Positions 10,970 to 21,196 of a DNA stretch of 36,645 nt are shown here, piece by piece; the stretch's first letter is position 1; every line of letters starts with the position of its first letter. The translations under genes and the position numbers were made by a program. The DNA lies in NCBI GenBank assembly GCA_013054445.1, contig JAAMPI010000467.1, forward strand, positions 1-36,645. Reading direction: 5' to 3'. Below the pieces are notes generated by a model. That model did no database searches and was not told the DNA's origin. It saw only the letters and a list, made by a program, of their open reading frames with translations. Origin of the DNA: Cudoniella acicularis. Its lineage: Eukaryota > Ascomycota > Leotiomycetes > Helotiales > Helotiaceae.

Positions 10970-12730
10970 ATGATTCAATCAAGAGTCTTACCTAGGTCCT
11001 TGCAGGCTGCTCAACGCGCCGGCAAACAACACCGTCTCCGCAATTCCCAACGAGGTTTTCGGAGCACAAATATATCTCGAACGGCCCTTGCTGGCAGATC
11101 CCCTCAACTAGGACGTGTTACTGGGTTTCTATTGATAGTCACCATTAGTGCGGGATGTCTCTATACTGCTGGTTATCCAAGGGATTTGCATGCAGAAGCT
11201 GTTCCTGCTCCTGCCGAAATAACATTCGAAAAGCAGCGAAAAAAGGCTGGCTCAAGAGAGGAGAACAGAGACTTGATCAGCTCGCAGCATCTTCAAGTCA
11301 AGAAGAGTTGGGAGAATCCTGGTGTGTATGCATGGGGTTCCAACACCGGCAAAGTCGTTGCTCCAGACTCGGAGGAACCATTTATTAAAACACCAAGGAG
11401 AATTCCATTTTTTGATGGAAAACTCATACGAGATATAAAGCTAGACAGAAATTTTGGGGCCGCGATATCTGAAAACGGAGATTTACTTCAATGGGGAACT
11501 GCCTTCTCAACAAGTTCCTCAGACCCTACCGCTACCTTGAAGGGAAAAGACCTCATCAAACTGTCAATTTCCCGAGACCGTATTCTTGCACTATCGTCCA
11601 ACGGAATTGTTTATTCTATTCCCGCGTTCGAGGCGGATCAGGTTTCGGGACCAAAGCCTTTAGAGAGCACATGGTTTCCATTTTGGAAAAGCAGATCGGC
11701 CATTAGCTACCGAACACTTCCAATTACCAACATGTCTTGGGGAGAGACGGTATCTGATATCAGTAGCGGTCTCGAGCATTGTTTAATCCTGACTTCTAGA
11801 GGTCGAGTTTTCTCCGCCGCTTCCGGGACTGAGGACTTTCCAACTAAAGGCCAATTGGGAATTCCTGGCTTGACCTGGACTACCAGGCCACCAGGATCAT
11901 ACGATCAGCCACATGAAATTAGTACCTTGAAAGGCTTTGAAATCGCCAAAATTGCTACCGGTGACTATCACTCCCTTGTTGCCGACAGAGAAGGGAGAGT
12001 CTTTGCATTCGGTGATAATTCAGCTGGGCAATTGGGGTTTGAACCCGATGTCGACTCGCCTTGCATCGATGCACCATCTCTGCTCCCTATCGAAAAACTT
12101 TACAAAGGCACGAATTTACGACCTCGGGTGACGAATGTCGCTGCCGGCGGTGTCAACAGTTTCTTTACAATTGACGCTACCAGAGTAGCCGGTCAAGGAG
12201 AGGATGATCCAAGAGGCCTCGGGAGGGTTACTGCAGATACCTGGTCTTGTGGCCAAGGCATATGGGGAGGTCTTGGAAATGGCAGATGGACCCATGTTCA
12301 AGGTACGCCGACTAAAGTCAAAGCTTTGTCTGGACTTTTCGAGTATGATGAAGAGAAAAATATGGTTGTTCCTATTCGACTAGCTCGTTTGTCAGTAGGC
12401 GCGACACATTCCGCTGCAGTTATGAACAACGTTGTTCATTTGGGAGCAAATGATAGAAGCTCCGAAAATGATACCAATTGGGGGGCCGATGTTTTGTGGT
12501 GGGGAGGCAACGAGTTCTACCAGGTTGGAACGGGGAAAAGAAACAATATTTCCAATCCTACCTACATCGCACCTCTTGATGTAGATGCAGATAAAGAGAA
12601 AGGAAGAAGAGAGGAGCATAGATTTCAAATCACTCCCCGGAAGAAGATACGATTTAGTGAAAGAAATGTCAATGTTGAGCAGAGGATAGAATGTGGACGC
12701 GGAGTTACGGCTGTTTATTCTCGGACATGA
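10970..12730 (+). CDS. FMP25: Mitochondrial RCC1-repeat protein, Fmp25-like, 586 aa
   Basis: This is a single-exon gene. The N-terminus is basic and free of acidic residues (MIQSRVLPRSLQAAQRAGK), as in a mitochondrial presequence. A hydrophobic segment follows at about residues 50-70 (VTGFLLIVTISAGCLYTAGY). RCC1-type beta-propeller repeats follow, for example GVYAWGSN, LLQWGTAF, GRVFAFGDNSAGQLGF, WSCGQGIWGGLGNG and LWWGGNEFYQVGTG. Length and architecture match yeast Fmp25 (583 residues), an inner-membrane protein reported to be needed for assembly of respiratory complex III. The assignment rests on RCC1 repeats plus the mitochondrial targeting/TM layout, not on a unique catalytic motif. It is divergent from COG3. 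Confidence 0.85.
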   Translation: MIQSRVLPRSLQAAQRAGKQHRLRNSQRGFRSTNISRTALAGRSPQLGRVTGFLLIVTISAGCLYTAGYPRDLHAEAVPAPAEITFEKQRKKAGSREENRDLISSQHLQVKKSWENPGVYAWGSNTGKVVAPDSEEPFIKTPRRIPFFDGKLIRDIKLDRNFGAAISENGDLLQWGTAFSTSSSDPTATLKGKDLIKLSISRDRILALSSNGIVYSIPAFEADQVSGPKPLESTWFPFWKSRSAISYRTLPITNMSWGETVSDISSGLEHCLILTSRGRVFSAASGTEDFPTKGQLGIPGLTWTTRPPGSYDQPHEISTLKGFEIAKIATGDYHSLVADREGRVFAFGDNSAGQLGFEPDVDSPCIDAPSLLPIEKLYKGTNLRPRVTNVAAGGVNSFFTIDATRVAGQGEDDPRGLGRVTADTWSCGQGIWGGLGNGRWTHVQGTPTKVKALSGLFEYDEEKNMVVPIRLARLSVGATHSAAVMNNVVHLGANDRSSENDTNWGADVLWWGGNEFYQVGTGKRNNISNPTYIAPLDVDADKEKGRREEHRFQITPRKKIRFSERNVNVEQRIECGRGVTAVYSRT

Positions 12731-13031
12731 CACGATAAATACGGCGACGTCTGATTCTTGCTTGTATTTGTTTGCATTGGGTTGGGCCTGTAACCATTAA
12801 CGCCTCTCGCTCTACAATTGTAAGGTCCTCATATTGGATCGAATTCAAGTCTCTTGGAGCACATCAAGCTCAAGCTTTTGCGACAAATGATATGTGAAGC
12901 ATTACATTGAAATCAACTCGCGAGTCGAAAATTTTGTTGGTGGCAAGCAAGCTCTTTTATTGGAGTTTAGCCTCAAGAAAGTACGACCCAGTGTCCATGC
13001 AATTGACTCCCTTAAACCGAAAAATAGCCCT
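12731..13031. other. Convergent 3' spacer
   Basis: These 301 bases lie between the stops of the FMP25-like gene (+) and RPS26 (-). Nothing beyond the presumed 3' untranslated regions is visible. Confidence 0.5.
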
Positions 13032-13703
13032 TTATGCCTGAGTTGTCTTTGCAGCCGCTTGGTTGGGGTTAACCTTCTTTCCATCCTTGTTGTATCGAAC
13101 GCGAGGAGGTGGTGCTCGGTTGCGGCGGCCTTCACGGGATCGGACACTGAGAAAATTGTTAGCCCTTCTGCTCTAATGTAGGGAAAGATGTTCGACCAAG
13201 GTTCATCTCAAGCGCGCGACATACCGAACAATCTTGCCATGGATAGCGCAAGAGACACAGTATTGCAGCTTGAGGTACATCTTGGGAACTGTGTATTCAG
13301 GGAACACCGAAGCGTCCGAGATATCACCTGTACACGTTGTTAGCCTTCTGCAACCCGCACATGTGTCGTGTGTCTGCCAATGCCCCAGCGATCAATCCGT
13401 CCAAGCTCGACTCAAATAGACTCAGTATTTCCCCTGCTCCTTCGAAAGACAAGAAAAACGCTGTGGGCGGCCGAAAGAAACAATTTTGTTTGATGACGTA
13501 CGAATAGCGGCAGACTCGACCATGTTACGGATGGTAAATCTCTTTATCGCCTTATCCTTAGGTGTGCATCGGGAGCAGTTGGAGCATCGGATGGGCTTGA
13601 CATGACCACGTCCCTTCTTGTTACGTCCGCTGCAACCAGATTGTCAGTGTCGATACTGTTTTGGAGGGGTATATCCATACTTGGACGCGCGCTTCTTGAC
13701 CAT
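13032..13703 (-). CDS. RPS26: 40S ribosomal protein eS26, 122 aa
   Basis: Exons 13703-13681, 13629-13502, 13327-13225 and 13146-13032 encode 122 residues. It begins [20 protein letters not shown]. The zinc-binding CSNCSRC and CVSC pairs are intact, followed by [20 protein letters not shown] and a short Ala-rich tail. eS26 sits at the mRNA exit channel of the small ribosomal subunit. The first coding exon is only 23 nt. Introns are 51, 174 and 78 nt; I looked in the 174-nt intron for a box C/D snoRNA and saw no convincing boxes. The gene is divergent from the ubiquitin-eS31 gene, so two small-subunit protein genes share one promoter region. Confidence 0.97.
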
Positions 13704-14078
13704 GATTGCGGATTCTGAGAGCGCCAAGTTAGTAAAGAGCAGCCCAGAAATTCCAACAACAAGCTTAAACTGACCGATTCGATATGTCGTTCAAATCTGC
13801 GAAATTTTGGTGATTGTCGTGGTCGATATCTTTCAAAAGTTCAAAATCACAAGCGAAAGGGCAGAGGAGCCCTAAATTTTTGGCTGACTAATTAGCGCCA
13901 TGCGGCCGCCACCATTCGCATATCCAAAGCTGATTTCTAACCACGAACTTTTTCTTGCCTCTCCAAATCGCCATCTGGTTGCTCAGGAAGACAACTCAAG
14001 TTGTCTAGGTACGTTATTTTATATCTGCCATTTGTCGCATTCTATCATAGCTAATAATCGCATTTACAGGTAGCCAAT
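13704..14078. promoter_or_regulatory. Shared divergent promoter of RPS26 and ubiquitin-eS31
   Basis: These 375 bases separate the two start codons. A GCCCTAA motif at about 13869-13875 resembles the CCCTAA telobox found in many fungal ribosomal-protein promoters. On the plus side a likely 5' untranslated intron runs 14009-14069 (GTACGT donor, TTTACAG acceptor), ending ten bases before the ubiquitin ATG. The shared-promoter role is inferred from layout. Confidence 0.6.
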
Positions 14079-14653
<575 letters not shown>

Positions 14654-15159
14654 GAGGTTACTGTGGTGGGAAATGTGGATGGATGAATGAGTAGCCTCTG
14701 AAAGCCAATGATGTATCTAAAAGATATCGAATGCTACACAGTTGCTACCTGAAAATTATGGAATTCTTTACATGACGTTGATACTCTAGTGAATGCTGCA
14801 AAGCGGGTTAGGGACAGGCCCCTCCTCGCCTGTTTTTAAATTTGTGACTTGGGAAACTTTCCTCTGGTATTCTTTTTAACGCCACTGACCTTGGAGATTT
14901 CCAGGTTACAAATGAGAGCCGTGCGGCAAGATTGTCAAAATATAGCACGGCTTGAAACAACAGGAGGCCCCAAGAAGAGGGGCGATTCAGTAAAGAGTGG
15001 TGAAAAGTTAACATTTATCGACAAAGATTTAGTACCAGACTAATCTTAGGGCTACATCAATAGCAAATTCTGCTCATCAGGGGTATCATTCCGAATTAAT
15101 ATACTCCAACGCCAGCCAAAGCCTTATGCAACAATGCAATCTCCAAGCATTCTCCTTTC
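14654..15159. other. Convergent 3' spacer
   Basis: These 506 bases lie between the ubiquitin-eS31 stop (+) and the stop of the 605-residue protein (-). Short open frames occur but none is convincing. No RNA gene or repeat was seen. Confidence 0.5.
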
Positions 15160-17155
15160 TCAATAAAGAGAGTTCCATAGATCACCTATCTTTCTCCGTT
15201 TGTTTCTCATCACACTCCCCGAACGCATAACAGGTCCTTTTTTGACAGTTGCCACAGGAGCTGCTCTATTGACCTGACTCTCCACCTCTTCCTTAGACGC
15301 CAGAGATGGTACAGCTTCTTGGCTCGACTCGATAGGGGGAACCTTGATTCGAATGAAAGATAATGTCCTTGTGCTTGAATTGTTTCCGCTGTCTCCTTGT
15401 TCATACTTGAGGGAGGAAATTTCAGACTCTTCATACATACTGCTGTAGAAGGGCTTGTGTGAGCTGTTTACTGATGATGTTTGAAGCACTGCTGGCGTTT
15501 CCCCAAGCCGAAGTGAGACCAAAGGCACAGAATTGACGAGTTCATTGCCGACGAGTACTTGGTCTCCAACATCAACCCCAGCTCTTGAGAGATCGGTGTC
15601 ATTCCTGAGCTCACCGATCCTAGCAAATGAAGTGTACGTTGTAAATTCCCAGGTTTCAAGTGCTCTACTCTTTGAGAAAACATGTCGGTCCATGATTTTC
15701 CACCTGTTGTCCTTGATTGCCTTCTCTGGGTGATGCTGCGCGATGATGTCGAGATTTGCTTGAATCCTGTGGAATGATTCGCGCTCTATCAGAGCTTCTC
15801 CAGGAAGTGAAGCCTCAGGTCGAGTGAGGAAAGAGGGCACTTCGGAACGAGGAATTCTCCTCACTTTAGCACCATCTGGTATCTGACATGCTCTCGATTT
15901 TCTTACGGGTTTGGTTTCAATCCCAAGGGAGCTCTGCATCAAGACAGCTCGTTCCACGCAAGCAGCCTCGAGCAAACCAAGCACGTTTGCCTCAATCGTA
16001 GGTTTCCAACCTAAACGTTTTGCGTCTATCTTGGCATCAAGGCTGAAAGCACAGCCTCTTACATCATAGAGCGCAAGTGCAGGAAAGCTGTTTAGATACT
16101 CCAATGACTTGCTAGTCAATTCTCGGTGGTTCCAGAGCCTCAAAATTCTTAACACTTTAAAGGCATTCTCATCCAAAGCAGCAAAATGCCATGCTCGAAT
16201 CAAACGATCACTAACGGGCTGTGATGCTTTATCAGAACTTGAACTCCGAGTTTTCATTCCTGTTGTGTTGATAATTTCCAAGACACCAATGTTTGTAACC
16301 TGGGAGAGTTTGACTAGATCAGGAAGCGAAAATATAGTCGTGATGCTTAAAGAAGTGATGAAATCGAAAGTCTTTGAAGTAATCGGCATGGTGTACACGT
16401 GAAGAGGGGAAGTTGGTTTCTGGATAGCTTGACGGTATCTTAATAGGCTTAGGGTTGACCCCTCAACTTGATGTAGAAGTTTGGAGAAAATCATCCAAGT
16501 ATTGAAGGACAAAAGGCACCTATTGACACAATCTCAGCACGATATTTTTAAAATACTCAAGATTTTGATAAGAGCATATTTGAGCTCGTTGGCCATTCAA
16601 GAAAATGCAAATGGAAAAGAGCAAAACATAAAGACCAGCCCGAGGACCGAAACTGTAAAATAAAACAGCTCCAGTGGGTTTAAGTGGGTAGACTGACCTT
16701 TTGTTAATAGCATGCCAGATCCGTCTCACCACCTGAACGGGAAGACACTGCATGCCATCTAGGGTAACGTCGGATATGTGATTGAGGATACATTCAACAG
16801 CAGTGTCCTGCAGAGACCGAGCCCCTTTAAAGCCTCTGACCCGTGAATTTCTCATGCCATCAATGTAATCATGGAAACCACTAAGATTGACCTCGTCTTC
16901 CCCAGCATCCCAATCATAGTGAAGTCGACCGCATTCCTCGCTATCCCGATAATCCGGGCCAATGACAACTTTAGTTTGCCGCGTCCAATCTCTATCAGTA
17001 TCATGGAAACTCTGTATTGAGGCAGTTGTCTCCGTAAACACTTGGCCAGTAGCCTTATCGAACTGGCGGTGATCTCCAAGAGCGCCGTCCGATTTGCATG
17101 TTGCAAGCCCTTGCTTGAGGAGCGGCTTGCGCTTTGGTTGCAGCAGCCACTTCAT
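15160..17155 (-). CDS. Uncharacterised protein with LRR-like segment, 605 aa
   Basis: Two exons, 17155-16698 and 16519-15160, join across a 178-nt intron to 605 residues. The N-terminus is basic (MKWLLQPKRKPLLKQG), possibly a nuclear localisation signal. Residues about 130-155 (ECILNHISDVTLDGMQCLPV, then VRRIWHAI) resemble the start of an F-box or helical repeat domain. Residues about 200-310 show leucine-rich-repeat-like spacing (IFSLPDLVKLSQVTNIGVLEI, then FKVLRILRLWNHRELT and LEYLNSFPALALYDVRGC). The last 100 residues are Ser/Pro-rich and end in a basic KRRKIGDLW tail. No transmembrane segment is seen. I do not recognise a named family; an F-box/LRR adaptor or nuclear protein is a guess. 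It is divergent from the J-domain gene. Confidence 0.8.
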
Positions 17156-17521
17156 GATGGTGGTATAAGCAGAGTTGTCTTCCCGACTCCCCCAGACAAA
17201 TCATTTCCTGGGATCGACAAACATGCTCGTACGCCTCTGTGGATACAGACACAAAAGCAAGTGAAGCGCAAAAATCAGAAAGCTTTGGACTGCTCACGCG
17301 TAAAGTTGCAAGGTTGTGTGTTCTCAGCCTTCCGGTTCGCGTCACGCAAGCTTATCCCCGACCAGGTGTATTAAAGGCCGAGGACGGCGACCCCAGCCGT
17401 AGGCTCCGAACACAGAGGCTAAACACCCCGCCATTAATACCTCAGTTCCAGCACCTCGTTTTGCCCTCAATGCCTCCAGCACCTTGGAGATGATCATTGT
17501 TTTCCACTGCTGGGACTACCA
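17156..17521. promoter_or_regulatory. Shared divergent promoter region
   Basis: These 366 bases separate the start codons of the 605-residue gene (-) and the J-domain gene (+). No specific element was identified; the regulatory role follows from the head-to-head layout. Confidence 0.45.
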
Positions 17522-18511
17522 GTGCCTTTCTACGACCACACCATGCTGAAAAAATCTGGACTCCTCCTCACATGCAGTAATCTGCAAATCCTCCACCCGT
17601 CAACTCCTCCATTGTCAAAGACGTCACCATCCGGCCCCTGTCGGACAAATCAGTATCCACGTCTTCAGCAATACCGCCGTTATGCCATGGTTTCAGGGGG
17701 GCAAAGTAGGCATAATCACGGAAACCTCCACTGGCCAGAGGTGACTTCTGCCAACGCAATTCCCACACCGTACCAGATCTTCAACCAGAAGAAGGGTTCG
17801 CCGTACTCCAAGAAGAGATTCTACGAGTTGGTGAAGCTGTATCACCCTGATCGGCATGACCATAATGATTTTCACGATGGGTTATCGTATTTAACAAAGC
17901 TCGAGAGATATAGGTTGGTGGTCGCCGCCAACGACATCCTATCCGACCCCGTCAAACGAGGTGCCTATGATTGTTATGGAGCAGGATGGAATGGCCAGCC
18001 CGATGTTATGAGAAGGTCTTCAGACGCAACTTGGACTGCTAGTGGAGGAGAATGGGGCAATGGGCCTCGTGGCCCAAGTCAAAATGCGACTTGGGAGGAT
18101 TGGGAGAGATGGTATCAAAAAGATTCAGAAGGGCCACAGGAGCCAAGATTCGTATCGAACGGAGCATTTGTCGGTATAATCGTCATATTTGCTGCTCTCG
18201 GCGGGGTTGGCCAGGCTACTCGCGTGGGCAATTATTCCTTGAATTTTATCGAACAACGAGACCAGTTACACGACAATATTTCGAAGGATCTGATGCGTCG
18301 ACGAAAAGAAACGACAACTGCATACGGGAGTCGGGAAGAGAGGATTCACAGCTTCTTGAAGCAGAGAGACCCATTTGGGTATGGGATAATAGACCCGCAG
18401 GAAGAGTCTTATCGCAAAATCCTACCTCCTCCTGAGGTTTGCTCTAGTGAGGATATCAAGGGTCGAGGAATGGATATCTATCAGGTCAAAAGCAACTCCA
18501 AAGACGGATGA
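17522..18511 (+). CDS. Mitochondrial-type J-domain (DnaJ/Hsp40) protein, 329 aa
   Basis: This is an intronless frame. A J domain occupies about residues 82-153: TPYQIFNQKKG, then the conserved HPD in LVKLYHPDRHDHN, then AANDILSDPVKRGAYDCYGAGW. One membrane segment lies at about residues 215-236 (GAFVGIIVIFAALGGVGQAT). The N-terminal 70 residues are Ser/Pro/Arg-rich with few acidic residues, consistent with a mitochondrial presequence. J proteins stimulate the ATPase of Hsp70 through the HPD loop. The layout resembles yeast Jid1, a mitochondrial J-protein, but I do not assign orthology. An alternative start is the Met at 17543. Confidence 0.88.
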   Translation: MPFYDHTMLKKSGLLLTCSNLQILHPSTPPLSKTSPSGPCRTNQYPRLQQYRRYAMVSGGQSRHNHGNLHWPEVTSANAIPTPYQIFNQKKGSPYSKKRFYELVKLYHPDRHDHNDFHDGLSYLTKLERYRLVVAANDILSDPVKRGAYDCYGAGWNGQPDVMRRSSDATWTASGGEWGNGPRGPSQNATWEDWERWYQKDSEGPQEPRFVSNGAFVGIIVIFAALGGVGQATRVGNYSLNFIEQRDQLHDNISKDLMRRRKETTTAYGSREERIHSFLKQRDPFGYGIIDPQEESYRKILPPPEVCSSEDIKGRGMDIYQVKSNSKDG

Positions 18512-19371
18512 GGGAAGTCGTGCCTCAAGTATGCCCACGAATAGATTGTGGGTTGCAAAAAGATTCCAGGCATTTGGTGCGCCATCTTTGACTCCGAACC
18601 ACCATTGCTATCAAGCTATTGTCATCATCCGGCAATTGCCTGGAACTGGCCGGAATGTCACCTCCAATTACAGTTGCTGTGAAGTTGGTTCACGCTTGGG
18701 TCTCCTAATATGTCCTTCCATAAAGTGAACCGGATTTTGAGGCAACGGCTTTCGAACCCCCCGCCCAAGAAGGACATACCTAGGTAACGGAAGCATTTGA
18801 CCACCACTAGAATGCAGGTGCTGATTTCAGTACATGGCTCTTAAATTCAGACTGGGGTTGTCAGCCAGTAGGTTTACTACATCTCTCGTGACTCTTGTAA
18901 AGAGTGAACGAAACCTTTCTATTAGAAGGTAACAAGACGTTTACTTAAACGTTAACCTACTTAGATCTGCAACATTATATAGCTCTGAACCTCTTCTATA
19001 CTTGCGCTAGGGCATCATCTCCGCCAAAAAAAAGGGTTCTAGAATAAATTTTATTGCTGCTGCGCTTCGCGTGTACATGTAAGATTATGTTTATAGTTGC
19101 CAAGCCTGAAATGCACACAACTGCTTTGATCTGTCTATGCACAAGAACAGGTTTGTGCAGCATCTGAAATTGTGCTCTGTCCGTAAAAGTTTTCGTTTAG
19201 CTGCTGTTTACAGCACCAAAGCTTCGTCATTGTCTTGACTCCGCCTCGTGATTGAAGCTGACACCAATCCGAGACCCAGCATCAGCTTCGCCTTGTTACC
19301 AGGAAAATCATCGCCACACTCACCACTCCATCTCTCGACTTCTTAAACATAAAACCATTCACACTTTCTCA
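18512..19371. promoter_or_regulatory. Long spacer with the chitinase promoter
   Basis: These 860 bases run from the J-protein stop to the chitinase start. No credible gene was found. The inverted repeat at 18927-18958 lies here. Pyrimidine-rich sequence just before the chitinase ATG looks like its 5' untranslated region. Confidence 0.5.
18927..18958. repeat. Nested inverted repeat upstream of the chitinase gene
   Basis: ACGTTT at 18937-18942 is complementary to AAACGT at 18947-18952 around a 4-base loop. The flanks AGGTAAC (18927-18933) and GTTAACCT (18951-18958) extend the symmetry with one unpaired base. It could be a cruciform or a dyad binding site. Function is unknown. Confidence 0.45.
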
Positions 19372-20942
19372 ATGAATCTCAAAGTGGCTTCAATAAAACT
19401 TCTCGCACTCTTCTCGCTTCCCCTCTTCCTCATTCTCGCCGGCCTTCTGTTTGCACACTTTCAACACACAGCTTCACTGTTTGGCGCTCCTACAGAACCC
19501 CATCCCTACAATATCTACAACGAAAAAATGGGAGGTGACGGATATCGTTCTGTTGCTTACTTCGTGAATGTAAGTTGTCTATTCAAATATCAACGTCTGA
19601 ATCTCTCTTCACTCTAGATTGTTTTCAAGGTCCCCTTCAAACATTCTCCCCTGTTTGATTTCATTCAAGTCTGAGGCATGGGAAGTGAAATAATCCTAAA
19701 CAGCATATAGTGGGCAATATATGGTCGAAAATTTACTCCTCAGATGCTGCCGGCAGATAAATTGACCCATGTTCTGTACGCCTTTGCTAATGTGCGGCCT
19801 GAGAGTGGTGAGGTGTGAGTATTGACTTCATTTTCCAGGCTTCTCCCAAGAATTAAAACATTTAAGAGTGAGGTGTCTTCTCTCGTAATTACTCACAGTA
19901 TTATAGATATCTCACCGACGGATGGGCAGACACAGATATTCATTATGAAGGAGATTCATGGAACGACGTTGGCTTGAACCTTTATGGCTGCCTCAAACAA
20001 CTTAACATCCTCAAAGCTCGGAATCGGTCCCTTAAAGTCCTCCTCTCAATTGGCGGCTGGACTTACTCCTCTAGTTTTGCAGCTCCAGCATCGACCGCAG
20101 CTGGCCGCGAAAAATTCGCCTCTTCAGCCGTGACACTCATCAAAGACCTTGGCTTTGATGGTCTAGACATTGACTGGGAATACCCCAAGTCCCCTTCCGA
20201 AGCGGAATATTTCGTGCTCCTCCTTAAAGCTTGTCGAGAGGCAATGGACGCTTACAGCGGAACTCTTCCACAAAAACATCATTTCGAGCTTACGGTTGCA
20301 TGCCCGGCTGGTCCCCAGAACTACAAGAACATGGACATCAAAGCCATGGATCACTATCTTGACTTCTGGAATTTGATGGCCTATGATTATGCTGGTTCAT
20401 GGGATGCGACTGCGGGTCATCAGGCAAACATTCATCCAAGCAAGCATAATCCGGCTGCCACGCCATTCAACACCCACCAGGCTGTGGAACACTATCAACG
20501 CCAAGGGGTCCATCCGAGCAAGATTGTTCTTGGGATGCCTCTTTATGGCAGAGCGTTCACAAACACTGATGGAATTGGAAAGCCATTCAATGGGGTAGGC
20601 GAGGGAAGCTGGGAGAATGGTGTCTATGATTACAAGGTGCTGCCGCTACCTGGAGCAAAAGAGAGATATGACGAAGAAGCTTGCGCAACTTATAGCTATG
20701 ACGCTGCAAAGAAGCATCTTGTGACATATGACACGGTTGGTATGGTGAGGGAGAAGGCAGTGTGGGTCAAAAGACACGGCCTTGGTGGTGCAATGTGGTG
20801 GGAAAGTTCTGCGGATAAAACAGGAGAGCAGAGCTTGATAGGGGTTGCTGCAAGTGAATTGGGGAAATTGGAGGACAAACATAATTGTATTGTGTACCCG
20901 CATTCGAAGTACGAGAATTTGCGAAAAGGCATCCAGGGTTAG
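19372..20942 (+). CDS. GH18 chitinase, membrane-anchored, 445 aa
   Basis: Exons 19372-19569, 19711-19814 and 19907-20942 sum to 445 residues. The catalytic signature [10 protein letters not shown] (DxxDxDxE, Glu as proton donor) is intact, preceded by [11 protein letters not shown] and followed by [11 protein letters not shown] and GMPLYGRAF, all GH18 hallmarks. A hydrophobic stretch at residues 8-28 acts as a signal peptide or signal anchor. No chitin-binding or other C-terminal module follows. The enzyme hydrolyses beta-1,4 links in chitin and probably acts in wall remodelling or nutrient release. I chose the ATG at 19372 because it lies directly before the hydrophobic segment; an in-frame ATG 40 codons upstream would bury that signal. 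Introns are 141 and 92 nt. Confidence 0.95.
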
Positions 20943-21196
20943 GATATTTGTGTGCAAATTTATGAGCTTCATGAGCAAACAACACGTTGTCTTACCAAAG
21001 CTATGGACTTTAAAGTATCGAATTTTTTTGATCTATAAGTGCATACGCAATGAATTCAAATTACCTTCCGAGGATCCTAATGATGTCAAAACCCTACCTA
21101 ATACAGCACACAATATGAAAGAGAGCGGGCAAAATGAAGAAACCCATTGTTGAAATTCGATAAGCCTAAACCCAGCCGAGTAAAACAAAGACCTTC

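Noticed and set aside
18740..18780. TTCGAACCCCCC stretch as a tRNA T-arm
   Set aside because: No acceptor stem, D-arm or anticodon arm can be built around it.
19252..19371. Earlier in-frame ATG for the chitinase
   Set aside because: It would place 40 polar residues before the hydrophobic signal segment; the ATG at 19372 gives a normal secretory N-terminus.
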